Source: Verrucomicrobiota bacterium
GTDB lineage: Bacteria; Verrucomicrobiota; Verrucomicrobiia; Limisphaerales; J093
Direction of reading: 5' to 3'
Length of the DNA stretch: 64,000 bases
Assembly (NCBI GenBank): GCA_012517065.1
Contig: JAAYVR010000043.1
Coordinates: forward strand, 1 to 64,000
Part shown: positions 30,265-40,013 of the stretch, piece after piece
How the letters are laid out: each line of letters opens with the position of its first letter
Numbering within the stretch: position 1 is the first letter of the stretch
Made by a program: the position numbers and the translations under genes
Notes under the pieces: model-generated
Told to the model about the DNA's origin: nothing
The model's database searches: none
The model's input: only the letters and a program-made list of their open reading frames with translations

Positions 30265-31479
30265 TCAGAAAATGTAGCTGGCTCCGAGACCAATCAGAAC
30301 CTGGTCGCGCTTCAACTCTCCATCTTTGTCGAAAACCGCCTCAGAGCAACGGTCGTACCTTATCTCAGGACGAACGTGGAGTTTCCTGAACGGCTTTATG
30401 TTGACGGTCAATGTCGTGCTGGTAAGGGTGGCATTACCAGCAGAGTCGAACCCGGTCCGGCTCGAGCCGTCGTCAATGAAATGATCCGCGCGAAGTGCAA
30501 CCTGGACCTTTTCACTGAAATCGTATGTCGCCCACAATCCCATCCCAATCCACTCTGCTGTACCATCAACCAACGAGGCATTGTCCTCGATTCCATAGTC
30601 GCCTTGCACGTACAAGCCGACTCTTTTGCCAATCTTCTGAGCCAGAATGATCTCTGCGCCTCTTCGCCAGTCCGAGTTGTTGGAATCCTGCTCCGGACCG
30701 CCATAGCCGAGGAGTGCAATCGTGGTGCTGTCATTTAGTGTGACACCAACCTTGCCGCAGTAAGACAAGCTGCGGTTATTGTCATCAACCCTGTCCCAGC
30801 CATTAAAAACAGCTATCGTGGTTTCAATTCTCTCGCTCCACTTATAGCTGGCCGCTCCGCCTAGTTGGGTTGCATTTTCAGCGTACAAGAACTGGTTCCC
30901 TACGCTCCAGTTCGGGTTCTGCGTTTCCTCAATTACTTCGACGCCCATCAGCGTCACCATTTTGCCAACGGCTAACTTCAGCCCTCGGCCAACGGGCGCA
31001 TTGATGTTGATGTACGCCTGCTCAAGGTCAAACGGAGTGTCTGAATCCCCCAAACCCGCAGCATGAATCACCTTGGCATCTTCCCCTGCAATCAGGTCAA
31101 CCCTGAACCCGCCGTCCCACTTGCTTGCGTTGTAGGCCACCGGCTGCTCCAATGCCAGTTTAACCTTGTTCAGGCTGAACTCGTCGTTCTTCCTCACAAA
31201 CGCATTGGCCAACGGCTCTGACTGATTGAAGTTGTGGAAAAACGACGCTGACACAAAACCGCTGACGCTTGTTTGTTGCAAGAATTGCAGCACGCCAGAG
31301 CCCGTCGTAGCACTGTGTTCAGATCCAACGCCAGGTTGTTCAACTGGTTTCCCGGCATCAGTAGAGCTTTCCGCTCCTGCACCTGTTTCTGAACCAAGCA
31401 CCATCAGCCCCGCTGCAACGGCCGTCGCGCGCAGGCCGTACCATCCCGCTGAACATTTCATGCTGAAACTACTCATCAA
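30265..31479 (-). CDS. Outer-membrane porin-like beta-barrel protein
   Basis: Signal peptide; alternating barrel strands; LEQAYININAPVGRGLKLAVGKMVTLMGVEVIE; C-terminal LIGLGASYIF. Confidence 0.8.
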   Translation of the reverse strand: MMSSFSMKCSAGWYGLRATAVAAGLMVLGSETGAGAESSTDAGKPVEQPGVGSEHSATTGSGVLQFLQQTSVSGFVSASFFHNFNQSEPLANAFVRKNDEFSLNKVKLALEQPVAYNASKWDGGFRVDLIAGEDAKVIHAAGLGDSDTPFDLEQAYININAPVGRGLKLAVGKMVTLMGVEVIEETQNPNWSVGNQFLYAENATQLGGAASYKWSERIETTIAVFNGWDRVDDNNRSLSYCGKVGVTLNDSTTIALLGYGGPEQDSNNSDWRRGAEIILAQKIGKRVGLYVQGDYGIEDNASLVDGTAEWIGMGLWATYDFSEKVQVALRADHFIDDGSSRTGFDSAGNATLTSTTLTVNIKPFRKLHVRPEIRYDRCSEAVFDKDGELKRDQVLIGLGASYIF

Positions 31480-31785
31480 CGGGCAACTCAGTAGGCAGGT
31501 GGCATGCCAAATGTATCAGACCTGACACGGCTTCACTTGTAAAGCCCACGTCCACAACCAGTTCTGCAAATAGAAACCATTCAATCTGGCTCACGGACCG
31601 CAATGCTCGCCCTTGGGCGTCTTACAAAAATGTCGGAACAGGAAGTCCAAAATGACAAACTTGAAGTGATTCGCCGGACCTTGGGGAAAACTCGCCGGGC
31701 ATCGCCGCACCGCATGCATGGCCGCTTGTGCGCATGGGATTTCTGCGCGCTTGAAATTGGATACTGACATCATCATCGTTAGGCC

Positions 31786-32904
31786 ATGTCCGTCACCCCA
31801 GCAGGTGCGAGTGCGGAACAGTTTCGGGGCAGTTTGGTGAAGGTTTTGTTCTTCCAACACGCAGCAAATGAATTCATGTCGCAACTGGCGCAAGAGCTAG
31901 GCGCGGCAGGTATCACTGCTGCTCTTGTCTTCTTCTCGGGAACACCTGATTTGGGTCATGACGTCAAACCGACTGCGCAATCGCACTTTCTCCCGATGAA
32001 AAGCCGTCTCAATCCAGCCGCTGTCTTGCGCCTGAGACGTCTGATCGACCGGTTTCGACCCAATATCATCTATTGCAGCACGGCACTGGTGTGCTTTAAC
32101 TCGATAATTGCTCAGCTCCCGAGGAAATCTTCCAAGCTTGTCTTTTACAGAGGCGCTATCAGAAGACCAAACTGGATAAGTCCATCTGACCTCCTGATCT
32201 TTAGAAGTGGTTGGGTTGACGTGTTTCATTGTGCCTGCTCCGCAGTAGCGGACAGCTTGTGCAAGACAGGCGTAACCCGGGATAAGTTATCTGTTTTTCC
32301 CCCTATTGGATACTCGCTCTCGCAATTCGCCACAAAACCATTGCCCCCAAACCTCGAAAAACGAAGCGCGCGCCATCGAATCGGCGCCGTTGCAAATTAC
32401 CGTAAGATCAAGGGCCTGGAGTATCTGGTCGATGCAATGGGATTGTTGACCAGCCGGGGTCTGGATGTGGAGCTCGTCATAGTAGGCGAGGACAAGAGTC
32501 ATACTCTGACTCGATATGTCAGCAAATCACCGGCCGCATCACGCATCTTGCTGGCCGGCCCAGTTGTCCCTGCATGGCCACTAATGAAGACATTCGATTG
32601 CCTCGCCGTGCCCTCAATTAGCGAAGGCCTGAACAAGACCGTAATTGAAGCATTCGCTTGCGACGTCCCGGTCGTCGCAACAAACGTTGGCGGTATCCCT
32701 GACGCCGTCATTCACGGCATGAACGGCCTGCTTGTCCAACCTGGAAACCCCGTTCAACTCGCCCATGCAATTGAAAAGGTCCTCACAGACATGCAGCTCG
32801 CCGCCAAGTTTAAGGTCGAAGGCAAACGCACGTTTCTCGAGAAATACGAGGCTTCAGTTGTCTCCTCAAAATATGTGGAACTCTTTAGGTTGATGACAAC
32901 CTGA
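31786..32904 (+). CDS. Glycosyltransferase family 4-type (GT-B)
   Basis: IGAVANYRKIKGLEYLVDAM...VELVIVGED...PSISEGLNKTVIEAFACDVPVVATNVGGIPDAVIHGMNGLLVQPGNP. Confidence 0.88.
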   Translation: MSVTPAGASAEQFRGSLVKVLFFQHAANEFMSQLAQELGAAGITAALVFFSGTPDLGHDVKPTAQSHFLPMKSRLNPAAVLRLRRLIDRFRPNIIYCSTALVCFNSIIAQLPRKSSKLVFYRGAIRRPNWISPSDLLIFRSGWVDVFHCACSAVADSLCKTGVTRDKLSVFPPIGYSLSQFATKPLPPNLEKRSARHRIGAVANYRKIKGLEYLVDAMGLLTSRGLDVELVIVGEDKSHTLTRYVSKSPAASRILLAGPVVPAWPLMKTFDCLAVPSISEGLNKTVIEAFACDVPVVATNVGGIPDAVIHGMNGLLVQPGNPVQLAHAIEKVLTDMQLAAKFKVEGKRTFLEKYEASVVSSKYVELFRLMTT

Positions 32905-32979
32905 ACGAAATCAAGCAAGTTCCACACCTGCGATTTCCGCTAGACATGTTGCTGGTTCTTCACATCGGGGCCGGCTGTC

Positions 32980-35364
32980 TCACACGCGATTTGCCCCGGG
33001 CCACAGCTTGATTAGATCAATCAGAATCCGCTTTGCTTCTTCCATGTTGGCATCCACAGCGGGTGCCTTGCCTTCCTCCTCTTCCTCATCACCTGCGGTT
33101 GCGGTGGGCGGGGTCTCCTGCTCAGTCTTTCCTTCAACAGTGGACGGAACCTCGTTGGTTGTCCCCACAGCCGGCGGAAGACCCGGCTGATTTACCAGTT
33201 TAAGCGTTATCTCATAGACTTTCTCATTCGATCCTGGCCGCGCCTTGCGCTCTGCATTTCTGGCCTTGGAACGCGCCTCAGCTTCCTCCTTTTCCTTGAT
33301 CCGCTTTTCCTCGTTGAGAGAAACGCTGTTTTCAGCCTGGACTTTCCGATACAATTCTATGTCTTCGCGCACGTAGGCAAACTCGGGGTCTTTTGCCTGG
33401 CGCCCTTCTGACCGCCGCCGCAATTCATCAACTATTGGCGCTATTCTGTTCAGTTTCTCGAACTTTGCTGGCGAAATGGTATCCCATGCCAACGCGTACT
33501 CCTGAGCCGATTCGCCCACATCAAGATAGTTGGCAACCGACGGCAACACGATGTCCGGCGTCACACCCCGCAACTGAGTCGATTCGCCGTTTGCCCGGTA
33601 AAATTTTCTGATCGTGACCTTCAGCGCGCCGGGATTGTAACTGCGCGGAAACCTTGCAAACCTGTTCAATTCATAAATTGTCTGAACAGTCCCTTTCCCG
33701 TGTGTGGATTTGTCGCCGACAATCAAGGCGCGACCGTAATCCTGCAATGCTGCAGCCAGAATCTCCGAAGCCGAAGCACTGAACCGGCTTGTCAGGACGA
33801 TCAGTGGGCCTTCGTAAGAAACGGTAGGATCACGATCGAATTCCACGACTATGTCTCCGTCAGCATCCTTGACCTGCACTATTGGGCCTTCTCGTATGAA
33901 TAGCCCCGTCAACTTGATCGCTTCCTCCAAAGACCCCCCACCGTTCCGCCGCAAATCCAACACTATCCCGCGGACGTTCTCGGCGATCAGTTTCTTCAGC
34001 AGTTGCTGCACATCGGCGGTGGTGCTTTTCGGAGTTGAACGGTCGCTTGCACTGGCCAAATCAGGTTTCTTGGGGCTTCCAATTTCAAAAGTTGCGTAGA
34101 ATGACGGCAAATCAATCACCCCCAACCTGATCGTCTTGCCACCCTCTTCAGGGACATCGATGATTTTCGCCTTGGCCTCTTGGTCCTCGAGCTTGATCTC
34201 GTCCCTGATCAACGTCAGCGTCCTTCGTTCAGAAGGATCTGTGGCGTCTGCGGGAATGATGGTGAGCGTGACCTCTGTCCCTTTCGGCCCGCGAATCAGT
34301 TCCACAATCTTCGTGAGTTTCCAGCCAACGACATCGACCGGGTCGCCGCCTTTTTGTTGAACAGCAATGATTCTGTCGTTCGGTTTGAGCTTTTTGCTTC
34401 TTGCCGCAGGACCGCCGGGTGTCAGGCTCTCAATTTTGCAGTAGTCGTCGTCCATCCGCAGCAATGCCCCTATCCCAAACAGGGAAAGTTTCATGTTGAT
34501 CGCAAAATTCTCCAACTGCGCTTTGCCCATGTAATCCGAGTGCGGATCATACGCTTGGGCCAGCGCCGTCAGGAAAAGCTGCAACACATCTTCGTGATCC
34601 AGCTCGCCCCAGCTCTTGATCAGGCGCTTATAACGGGCACTGAGCGTCTTGAGAATCTCGTCGGATTTCTTCTTGTTAAGTTTTTCCTGCAAATACTCGT
34701 AACGCAGGTGCTGTTGCCACAAGGCTCTGGCTTCCTCAAGATCGGCTGGAAAATCAGCATGTTTCCGGTTGGGGCTGTAAGTCTCGTCGGTCTTGAACTC
34801 GAACTGATTTGTTATCAAAAGCCCGGCAACCAGTGCCACACGCTGGTCAACACGCTCGATAAACCGCGAAAAAATCTCGTTTGCCACCGACGTGTCACCA
34901 ACACGCAGCACCATGTCTGCCAATGAAGACCTGTATTGCTCGAATTCCTTCAAGTCCGTCTTCAGAAAATGCATGTGAAGCGGGTCCAACAGGTCAAAGT
35001 AACGACGGAAAAAGCGGGCTGACATTTCTGCATCGAGCGCCCTCCTCAAATAATGCGAATTTGTCAAAACACGGGCCGTCAAAGCCACAACCATCCCGTC
35101 ATTCGGCCCCGGAGTCAGCGGCTTGACCTGCGAGTACTTCGAGGTAACGGCAGCAAGTTCTTCAACCGGATTCGTGACCGCAACACCCGCACCTTCTGCT
35201 CGAACTTGGTTTGTCGGACTCGAACCAGAGTTGTCCGGAACGGACTCGGCTGTCCGCACCTTCACCAGACAGACCAGTCCAGCCACCAAAGCAACTGCGA
35301 TTCCAGCGCCCACAAGGCGCTTCATCCGTATCACCGATTCCCCATTTCCAATAGCTTTCATCAC
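32980..35364 (-). CDS. Tail-specific (carboxy-terminal processing) S41 protease with PDZ domain
   Basis: YDPHSDYMGKAQLENF, SLTPGGPAARSKKLKPNDRIIAV, VRGIVLDLRRNGGGSLEEAIKLTGLFI, SRFSASASEILAAALQDYGRALIVGDKSTHGKGTVQ. Confidence 0.92.
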   Translation of the reverse strand: MMKAIGNGESVIRMKRLVGAGIAVALVAGLVCLVKVRTAESVPDNSGSSPTNQVRAEGAGVAVTNPVEELAAVTSKYSQVKPLTPGPNDGMVVALTARVLTNSHYLRRALDAEMSARFFRRYFDLLDPLHMHFLKTDLKEFEQYRSSLADMVLRVGDTSVANEIFSRFIERVDQRVALVAGLLITNQFEFKTDETYSPNRKHADFPADLEEARALWQQHLRYEYLQEKLNKKKSDEILKTLSARYKRLIKSWGELDHEDVLQLFLTALAQAYDPHSDYMGKAQLENFAINMKLSLFGIGALLRMDDDYCKIESLTPGGPAARSKKLKPNDRIIAVQQKGGDPVDVVGWKLTKIVELIRGPKGTEVTLTIIPADATDPSERRTLTLIRDEIKLEDQEAKAKIIDVPEEGGKTIRLGVIDLPSFYATFEIGSPKKPDLASASDRSTPKSTTADVQQLLKKLIAENVRGIVLDLRRNGGGSLEEAIKLTGLFIREGPIVQVKDADGDIVVEFDRDPTVSYEGPLIVLTSRFSASASEILAAALQDYGRALIVGDKSTHGKGTVQTIYELNRFARFPRSYNPGALKVTIRKFYRANGESTQLRGVTPDIVLPSVANYLDVGESAQEYALAWDTISPAKFEKLNRIAPIVDELRRRSEGRQAKDPEFAYVREDIELYRKVQAENSVSLNEEKRIKEKEEAEARSKARNAERKARPGSNEKVYEITLKLVNQPGLPPAVGTTNEVPSTVEGKTEQETPPTATAGDEEEEEGKAPAVDANMEEAKRILIDLIKLWPGANRV

Positions 35365-35417
35365 CGAGCCGTTCGCTTACGACACATCAACATAAACGAA
35401 TCCTGCCGCCGGGCAAC

Positions 35418-36788
35418 TCAGTTTAGCGGCACACCACGCCGAATGTACGTCGGCGTGTCCAAATCCTCCCCCCGGTATAGCGTCGGTTCGCTCCTCGCAA
35501 AACGGCCCTTCGACACAACTTCCAGCGGCAGCATGCCCTGCCTCAGCTTCGCCTGCTTCTGTCGTCTCCTCACCGCTCCAGTGCCCGCTTGCTGTGCCAA
35601 CAACTGCTGAGCCTGCTCGGGCGACAGTTTCGGAGGCGGCGGCACGAATCGCGACGCAGGCCGCACAGTTTCGTTCCCCTCTTTCAGCGTCAACCCATTG
35701 CGCCCGCCTTCAATTGGAAACTCTGAAACCAACGGCGATTCAGCCGAAGCCTGGTCTTTTCCTTCCTCTGCCGCGGCCGGATCGGACGTGCTTCGGCGAG
35801 TCACAATCAACGTCATTGCAAGCCGCCCAGTGCAACTCGGATCAATCGCAGCGCCCATCACAACCTGGCTGTTCTCACAAGCGCGGTTGATCTGTTCCAT
35901 CACATGTTTCACCTCGCGCAAGGTCAGGTCGGGGCCCCCAACCAAACTCGCCAACACAGCTTCAGCCTCCGCCAGCAAATTCCCCCCATCCAAGAACGGA
36001 CTCGAAAACAGCTTCTGCACAACCTCCCGACTGCGGTGCTCACCCGCCGCAGACGCGGAAGCAAACGAGCTCTCCGCCTGCCGCCCCCGTACCACACGAC
36101 ACAAATCCGCAAAATTCACGTTGATCAAACCCTCCTGGGTCACCAAACGCGACAATCCACGCACACCTTCGGCCAAATGATCGTTCGCCACCCTGAACGT
36201 GTCCAGCAGCGTCGTGGTGTCATCAAGCAGCCCCGCAATCTTTTGATTCGGCAGGCATATAACCGCATCGGCAGCACACTTCAATTGTCTCAGCGACTGC
36301 TGCGCCTGTTGACTTCTGCGTTGTCCTTCGAAATCAAACGGCAGCGCCGCAACCCCAACCACAAGCGCTCCACAGTCGCGCGCAGCCCTTGCCAACACGG
36401 GCGCAGCCCCAGACCCGGTTCCCCCGCCAAGGCCCGTCACCAAGATCACCAAATCTTGATCCTTCGCCAGTTCTCGCAATGCTTCGACATCCGCTTCTGC
36501 AGCCGCCCGGCCAACGTCGGGATCACCGCCAGCCCCAAGCCCACGCGTAATGCCTCCGCCGAACAACACCTTCGGTTCAACTGCGCATTGGGCCAGTTGC
36601 CGAGCGTCAGTGTGCGCCACAGCAAAAGTAAGACCCGTTAGCCCGCTCTGGACCATGTGCGCGACCGCCTGCAATCCGGCTCCGCCAAGCCCGACAACGC
36701 GTATGACCGGCGCTCTGCGCACCGGAGGCAGTCCCACTGCAATGTTCTCAGCCTCAGTCATAGTTAGCTCTCCATGATCCTTATTCAC
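35418..36788 (-). CDS. ftsZ: Cell division protein FtsZ (divergent)
   Basis: GLGGGTGSGAAPVLARAAR tubulin signature, GITRGLGAGGDPDVGRAAAE, T7 region EGLINVNFADL, C-terminal peptide DLDTPTYIRRG. Confidence 0.92.
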   Translation of the reverse strand: MNKDHGELTMTEAENIAVGLPPVRRAPVIRVVGLGGAGLQAVAHMVQSGLTGLTFAVAHTDARQLAQCAVEPKVLFGGGITRGLGAGGDPDVGRAAAEADVEALRELAKDQDLVILVTGLGGGTGSGAAPVLARAARDCGALVVGVAALPFDFEGQRRSQQAQQSLRQLKCAADAVICLPNQKIAGLLDDTTTLLDTFRVANDHLAEGVRGLSRLVTQEGLINVNFADLCRVVRGRQAESSFASASAAGEHRSREVVQKLFSSPFLDGGNLLAEAEAVLASLVGGPDLTLREVKHVMEQINRACENSQVVMGAAIDPSCTGRLAMTLIVTRRSTSDPAAAEEGKDQASAESPLVSEFPIEGGRNGLTLKEGNETVRPASRFVPPPPKLSPEQAQQLLAQQAGTGAVRRRQKQAKLRQGMLPLEVVSKGRFARSEPTLYRGEDLDTPTYIRRGVPLN

Positions 36789-36799
36789 CCATGCGCCGT

Positions 36800-38026
36800 T
36801 TACGCACCTTGCAACATCCGACTCAGCGTGCTCTTAAGCCGCGTCTGCCAACCACCCCGCGCAACCCGTTTCTCGACCTGAAAAGACCCAAATTTCACCA
36901 GCCCAATCCCCGTCGCAAACTCAGGTTGGTCAAGCGTCGATACAAGGCCCGAAATCGATTTGGTCCGACCAACTGACACAGGAAGACCAAACACCTGCTC
37001 CGCCAACCTCGAGACGTTTGGAACCCTGGCTCCCCCGCCACACAACCGAACGCCCGCCCGCAGGTAATCTATCAACCCAACCGTTTCGAGGTCCTCAGCC
37101 ACAATCTGTAATGTTTCCTCGATTCTAAGCGACATTATCCTTCTGAGGTGCTCGACATTGATTGACCGCTCAGGCAAACCAACGTCGTTCGATATCGCAA
37201 TCGTCTGCCCTTTGTCCCCGGGGCCAACCACCGCTGATCCATGCTCGATTTTGAGTGCTTCCGCCCGGCCCATCGAGGTCTTGAGCCCGTAAGCCAAATC
37301 GTTTGTCACATGATCACCCCCGACAGCCAGCACACCCGTGTGTTTGATTATCCCGTTCACATATGCCACGTAATTCGTCACACCCGCCCCCAGATCAATC
37401 ACAAGCACGCCCAGTTCTTTCTCCTCCGGTGTGAGCACCGCCAGCGATGACGCGATCCCGGTGAAAACAATGTCTTCAACATCCAATTGCAAGCTCTTCA
37501 CCGCGCGGATGGGATTCTGCAGACGATTGGTCACCCCGTGAACCACATGCACATCAACTTCAATCTGCGCCCCCAGCATCCCCACCGGCTGAAGCACCCC
37601 CTCCTGCCCATCCACAATGAAATGGTGCCTGATAACATGTATCACGTGATTCTCCGCGGGAATGTTTATCGCACGAGCGTTCTTAACCACGTCTTGAACG
37701 TCATCAGCAGTAATCTCTCTGTCCGCCGAAGGTATCGCATGGCGACCGCGATTGTTGAATCCCCGGATGTGTCCGCCCGTCACCCCAAGATACACACTCC
37801 TGATCTCCACATCCGCCATCTGCTCGGCCTCGGCTATCGCAGCGCGTATGTCCTCAACCGCCGCACCGGTATCCACTATCTCGCCTTTCCGGACACCGCG
37901 CGATTTTGCCTGGCCAACGCCTGTTATCCGCAGGTTGCCCTCCTGACCAAGCTCGCCAACCACAGCACATACTTTTGAAGTGCCTATCTCGAGCCCAACT
38001 ATGATCTTGTTGCTCTTGTCAAACAT
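36800..38026 (-). CDS. ftsA: Cell division protein FtsA
   Basis: IIVGLEIGTSKVCAVVGEL, VLVIDLGAGVTNYVAYVNG, AGVRLCGGGARVPNVSRLAEQVF. Confidence 0.94.
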   Translation of the reverse strand: MFDKSNKIIVGLEIGTSKVCAVVGELGQEGNLRITGVGQAKSRGVRKGEIVDTGAAVEDIRAAIAEAEQMADVEIRSVYLGVTGGHIRGFNNRGRHAIPSADREITADDVQDVVKNARAINIPAENHVIHVIRHHFIVDGQEGVLQPVGMLGAQIEVDVHVVHGVTNRLQNPIRAVKSLQLDVEDIVFTGIASSLAVLTPEEKELGVLVIDLGAGVTNYVAYVNGIIKHTGVLAVGGDHVTNDLAYGLKTSMGRAEALKIEHGSAVVGPGDKGQTIAISNDVGLPERSINVEHLRRIMSLRIEETLQIVAEDLETVGLIDYLRAGVRLCGGGARVPNVSRLAEQVFGLPVSVGRTKSISGLVSTLDQPEFATGIGLVKFGSFQVEKRVARGGWQTRLKSTLSRMLQGA

Positions 38027-38978
38027 GCTTGTTAGGTCTCCCCGAGTGTTTTGCCGGTCGCGCCCGGGTCGGAAGCGAATTGCTCACTTCAACCCACCGC
38101 AACGGACAGTTGTTTGTGATCGACAAGTCCAAACTTGAAATTGTCTTGCCCGCACGCATGCACGCGTCCCGCACCAGAGCCCAGCGGCGCACCTGCTCCT
38201 CAAGCCCCGTGTGCGACAGTATTACAATCGCCCCTTCATCAGTCATCACGCTCATTAGGCCGGGCGTCGAAACGTCAATCACACGCACTTCAACTTCTCG
38301 CGCCATCTCACAACGCCCAAAGCACCCCAATAACCGCAACGCAGACTCGACCGACGCAGACTCGACTTTTCTACCCGGACACAAATCACGCTGTGCCACG
38401 CCACGAATCAACGGAAGCATCTCAAGCGTCTGAAGGAAATCAGCCGGCACTTCACCCGCACGCGGCGCCGGCATCACAACACCCATCTCGTCAAGATAAT
38501 ATGTCGCCGGCGTAAAACCGCCTTCGCTCCGTACCGCAAGGGTCTGAACCCGCGCAACCGGTTCCCGCTCAACAATCCGCACCCGCAACAAATGTGGCAA
38601 AACACGCTCCACAGAAGCCGATCTGACCTGCGGCACCAACTCGAGGTCACGCCTTACACGAGGCAGGTCGATCGCCAAAAGGTTCATCCCCTCGCGAATC
38701 CCAACCCACTTCCGCACCTGCTCCGCAGTCACCCAGTTGCCGTCAATGGTGATCTCGACCGTTTTCAAGGCAAACAACCCGGCATCCAAAACCTTCTGCC
38801 TCCCCCATGACCACCCATACGACACCCCAGCCACAATGCCAAACGTGATCAACGCAACAATCAAAGCCCAAATCACAAGCCTGCGACGCTCGCGTCGAAC
38901 CGGCTCGGACCGGCTTCGCACCTCGAGCACCTCGGACCGCTCGAAACGCTTTTTACGGCTCGATTTCGCAAACCACAT
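38019..38978 (-). CDS. ftsQ: Cell division protein FtsQ (POTRA)
   Basis: TM then LKTVEITIDGNWVTAEQVRKWVGIREGMNLLAIDLPRVRRDLELVPQVRSASVERVLPHLLRVRIVEREPVA. Confidence 0.88.
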   Translation of the reverse strand: MWFAKSSRKKRFERSEVLEVRSRSEPVRRERRRLVIWALIVALITFGIVAGVSYGWSWGRQKVLDAGLFALKTVEITIDGNWVTAEQVRKWVGIREGMNLLAIDLPRVRRDLELVPQVRSASVERVLPHLLRVRIVEREPVARVQTLAVRSEGGFTPATYYLDEMGVVMPAPRAGEVPADFLQTLEMLPLIRGVAQRDLCPGRKVESASVESALRLLGCFGRCEMAREVEVRVIDVSTPGLMSVMTDEGAIVILSHTGLEEQVRRWALVRDACMRAGKTISSLDLSITNNCPLRWVEVSNSLPTRARPAKHSGRPNKHV

Positions 38979-39001
38979 CGGTCATCCAATCCACTGAAAC
39001 G

Positions 39002-39970
39002 TCAACCTCGCACTGTCACGGCTCGCTTCAAAGCAAGCTCCACCATCCGCTGACACAACGCCCCAAAGGAATAGCCAGCCGCCCCAGCCGCTTTCGGCAG
39101 CAAACTCAATTCAGTCATCCCCGGCAACGTGTTCACCTCCAATACAACCGGATCGCCGTTGGACCGAACCATCACATCCACCCGCGCATAGTCCCGCGCC
39201 CCAACCGCACGAAATGCCGCCAGAGCAGCTTCCTGAACCCGCGAAGTCGTCGCCCCATCAAACCGGCCCGGAAGGTAGTACTCGGTCGCCCCCTTGGTGT
39301 ACTTGTGTTCGTAATCAAGTACACCATCCCTCGGACAAACCTCGATCACCGGCAACGCTTTGTCCTCGAGAATCCCCACAGTCGCTTCCCGGCCCACAAT
39401 GCGTTCTTCCATCAAAACTTCGGTGTCATACTCCAAAGCCCGTTCTATCGCCGGACGCAACTGAGAGATCTCGTTGACCATCTCCAACCCAACACTCGAC
39501 CCCTGCCTTGCGGGTTTGATCACAACCGGCAGCCGCCAGCCCTCAGGTAATTTTTCAATGGCCTCCTCCAAAACAACAAAAGGCGCCGTCGGCACACCCG
39601 CTTCCAAGAACTTTTTCTTCGCCAAAATCTTGTCGAACGCAATCCTGCTGGCTTCGGGACCAGACCCTGTGTACGGCACACCAAGCTTGTCCAACTCGGC
39701 TTGCACAGTGCCGTCTTCGCCATACGTCCCATGCAAAGCAAGAAAAACCACTTCCGTCCCATCCGGCAAACTCCATCCCGGCCCATTCCGAGGGTCCAAT
39801 TCTGTGACATGGTGCCCAAGCAAACGCAACGCGCCCGCAACTGCGCGCCCCGACCGGATCGATATTTCACGCTCGGCCGATGGCCCGCCCAACATCACAG
39901 TTATCCGCCAAGGTTTCCTTGTCCCTTCCACAACTGCACCTTTGCCCAACGATAAACTCCCAAGGCTCAT
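39002..39970 (-). CDS. ddl: D-alanine--D-alanine ligase
   Basis: MLGGPSAEREISIRSG, LHGTYGEDGTVQAELD, EVNTLPGMTELSLLPKAA. Start chosen downstream of the murB stop. Confidence 0.94.
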   Translation of the reverse strand: MSLGSLSLGKGAVVEGTRKPWRITVMLGGPSAEREISIRSGRAVAGALRLLGHHVTELDPRNGPGWSLPDGTEVVFLALHGTYGEDGTVQAELDKLGVPYTGSGPEASRIAFDKILAKKKFLEAGVPTAPFVVLEEAIEKLPEGWRLPVVIKPARQGSSVGLEMVNEISQLRPAIERALEYDTEVLMEERIVGREATVGILEDKALPVIEVCPRDGVLDYEHKYTKGATEYYLPGRFDGATTSRVQEAALAAFRAVGARDYARVDVMVRSNGDPVVLEVNTLPGMTELSLLPKAAGAAGYSFGALCQRMVELALKRAVTVRG

Positions 39971-40013
39971 CTCGTTGCAAACCCGCTCAACCAATTCCGT
40001 TTCTCCCAAATCA

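Noticed and set aside
31500-31600. Possible sigma-54 promoter upstream of the porin (TGGTTTCTATTTGCA on the minus strand)
   Set aside because: GG-GC spacing is 9 nt rather than 10, and the rest of the consensus is weak.
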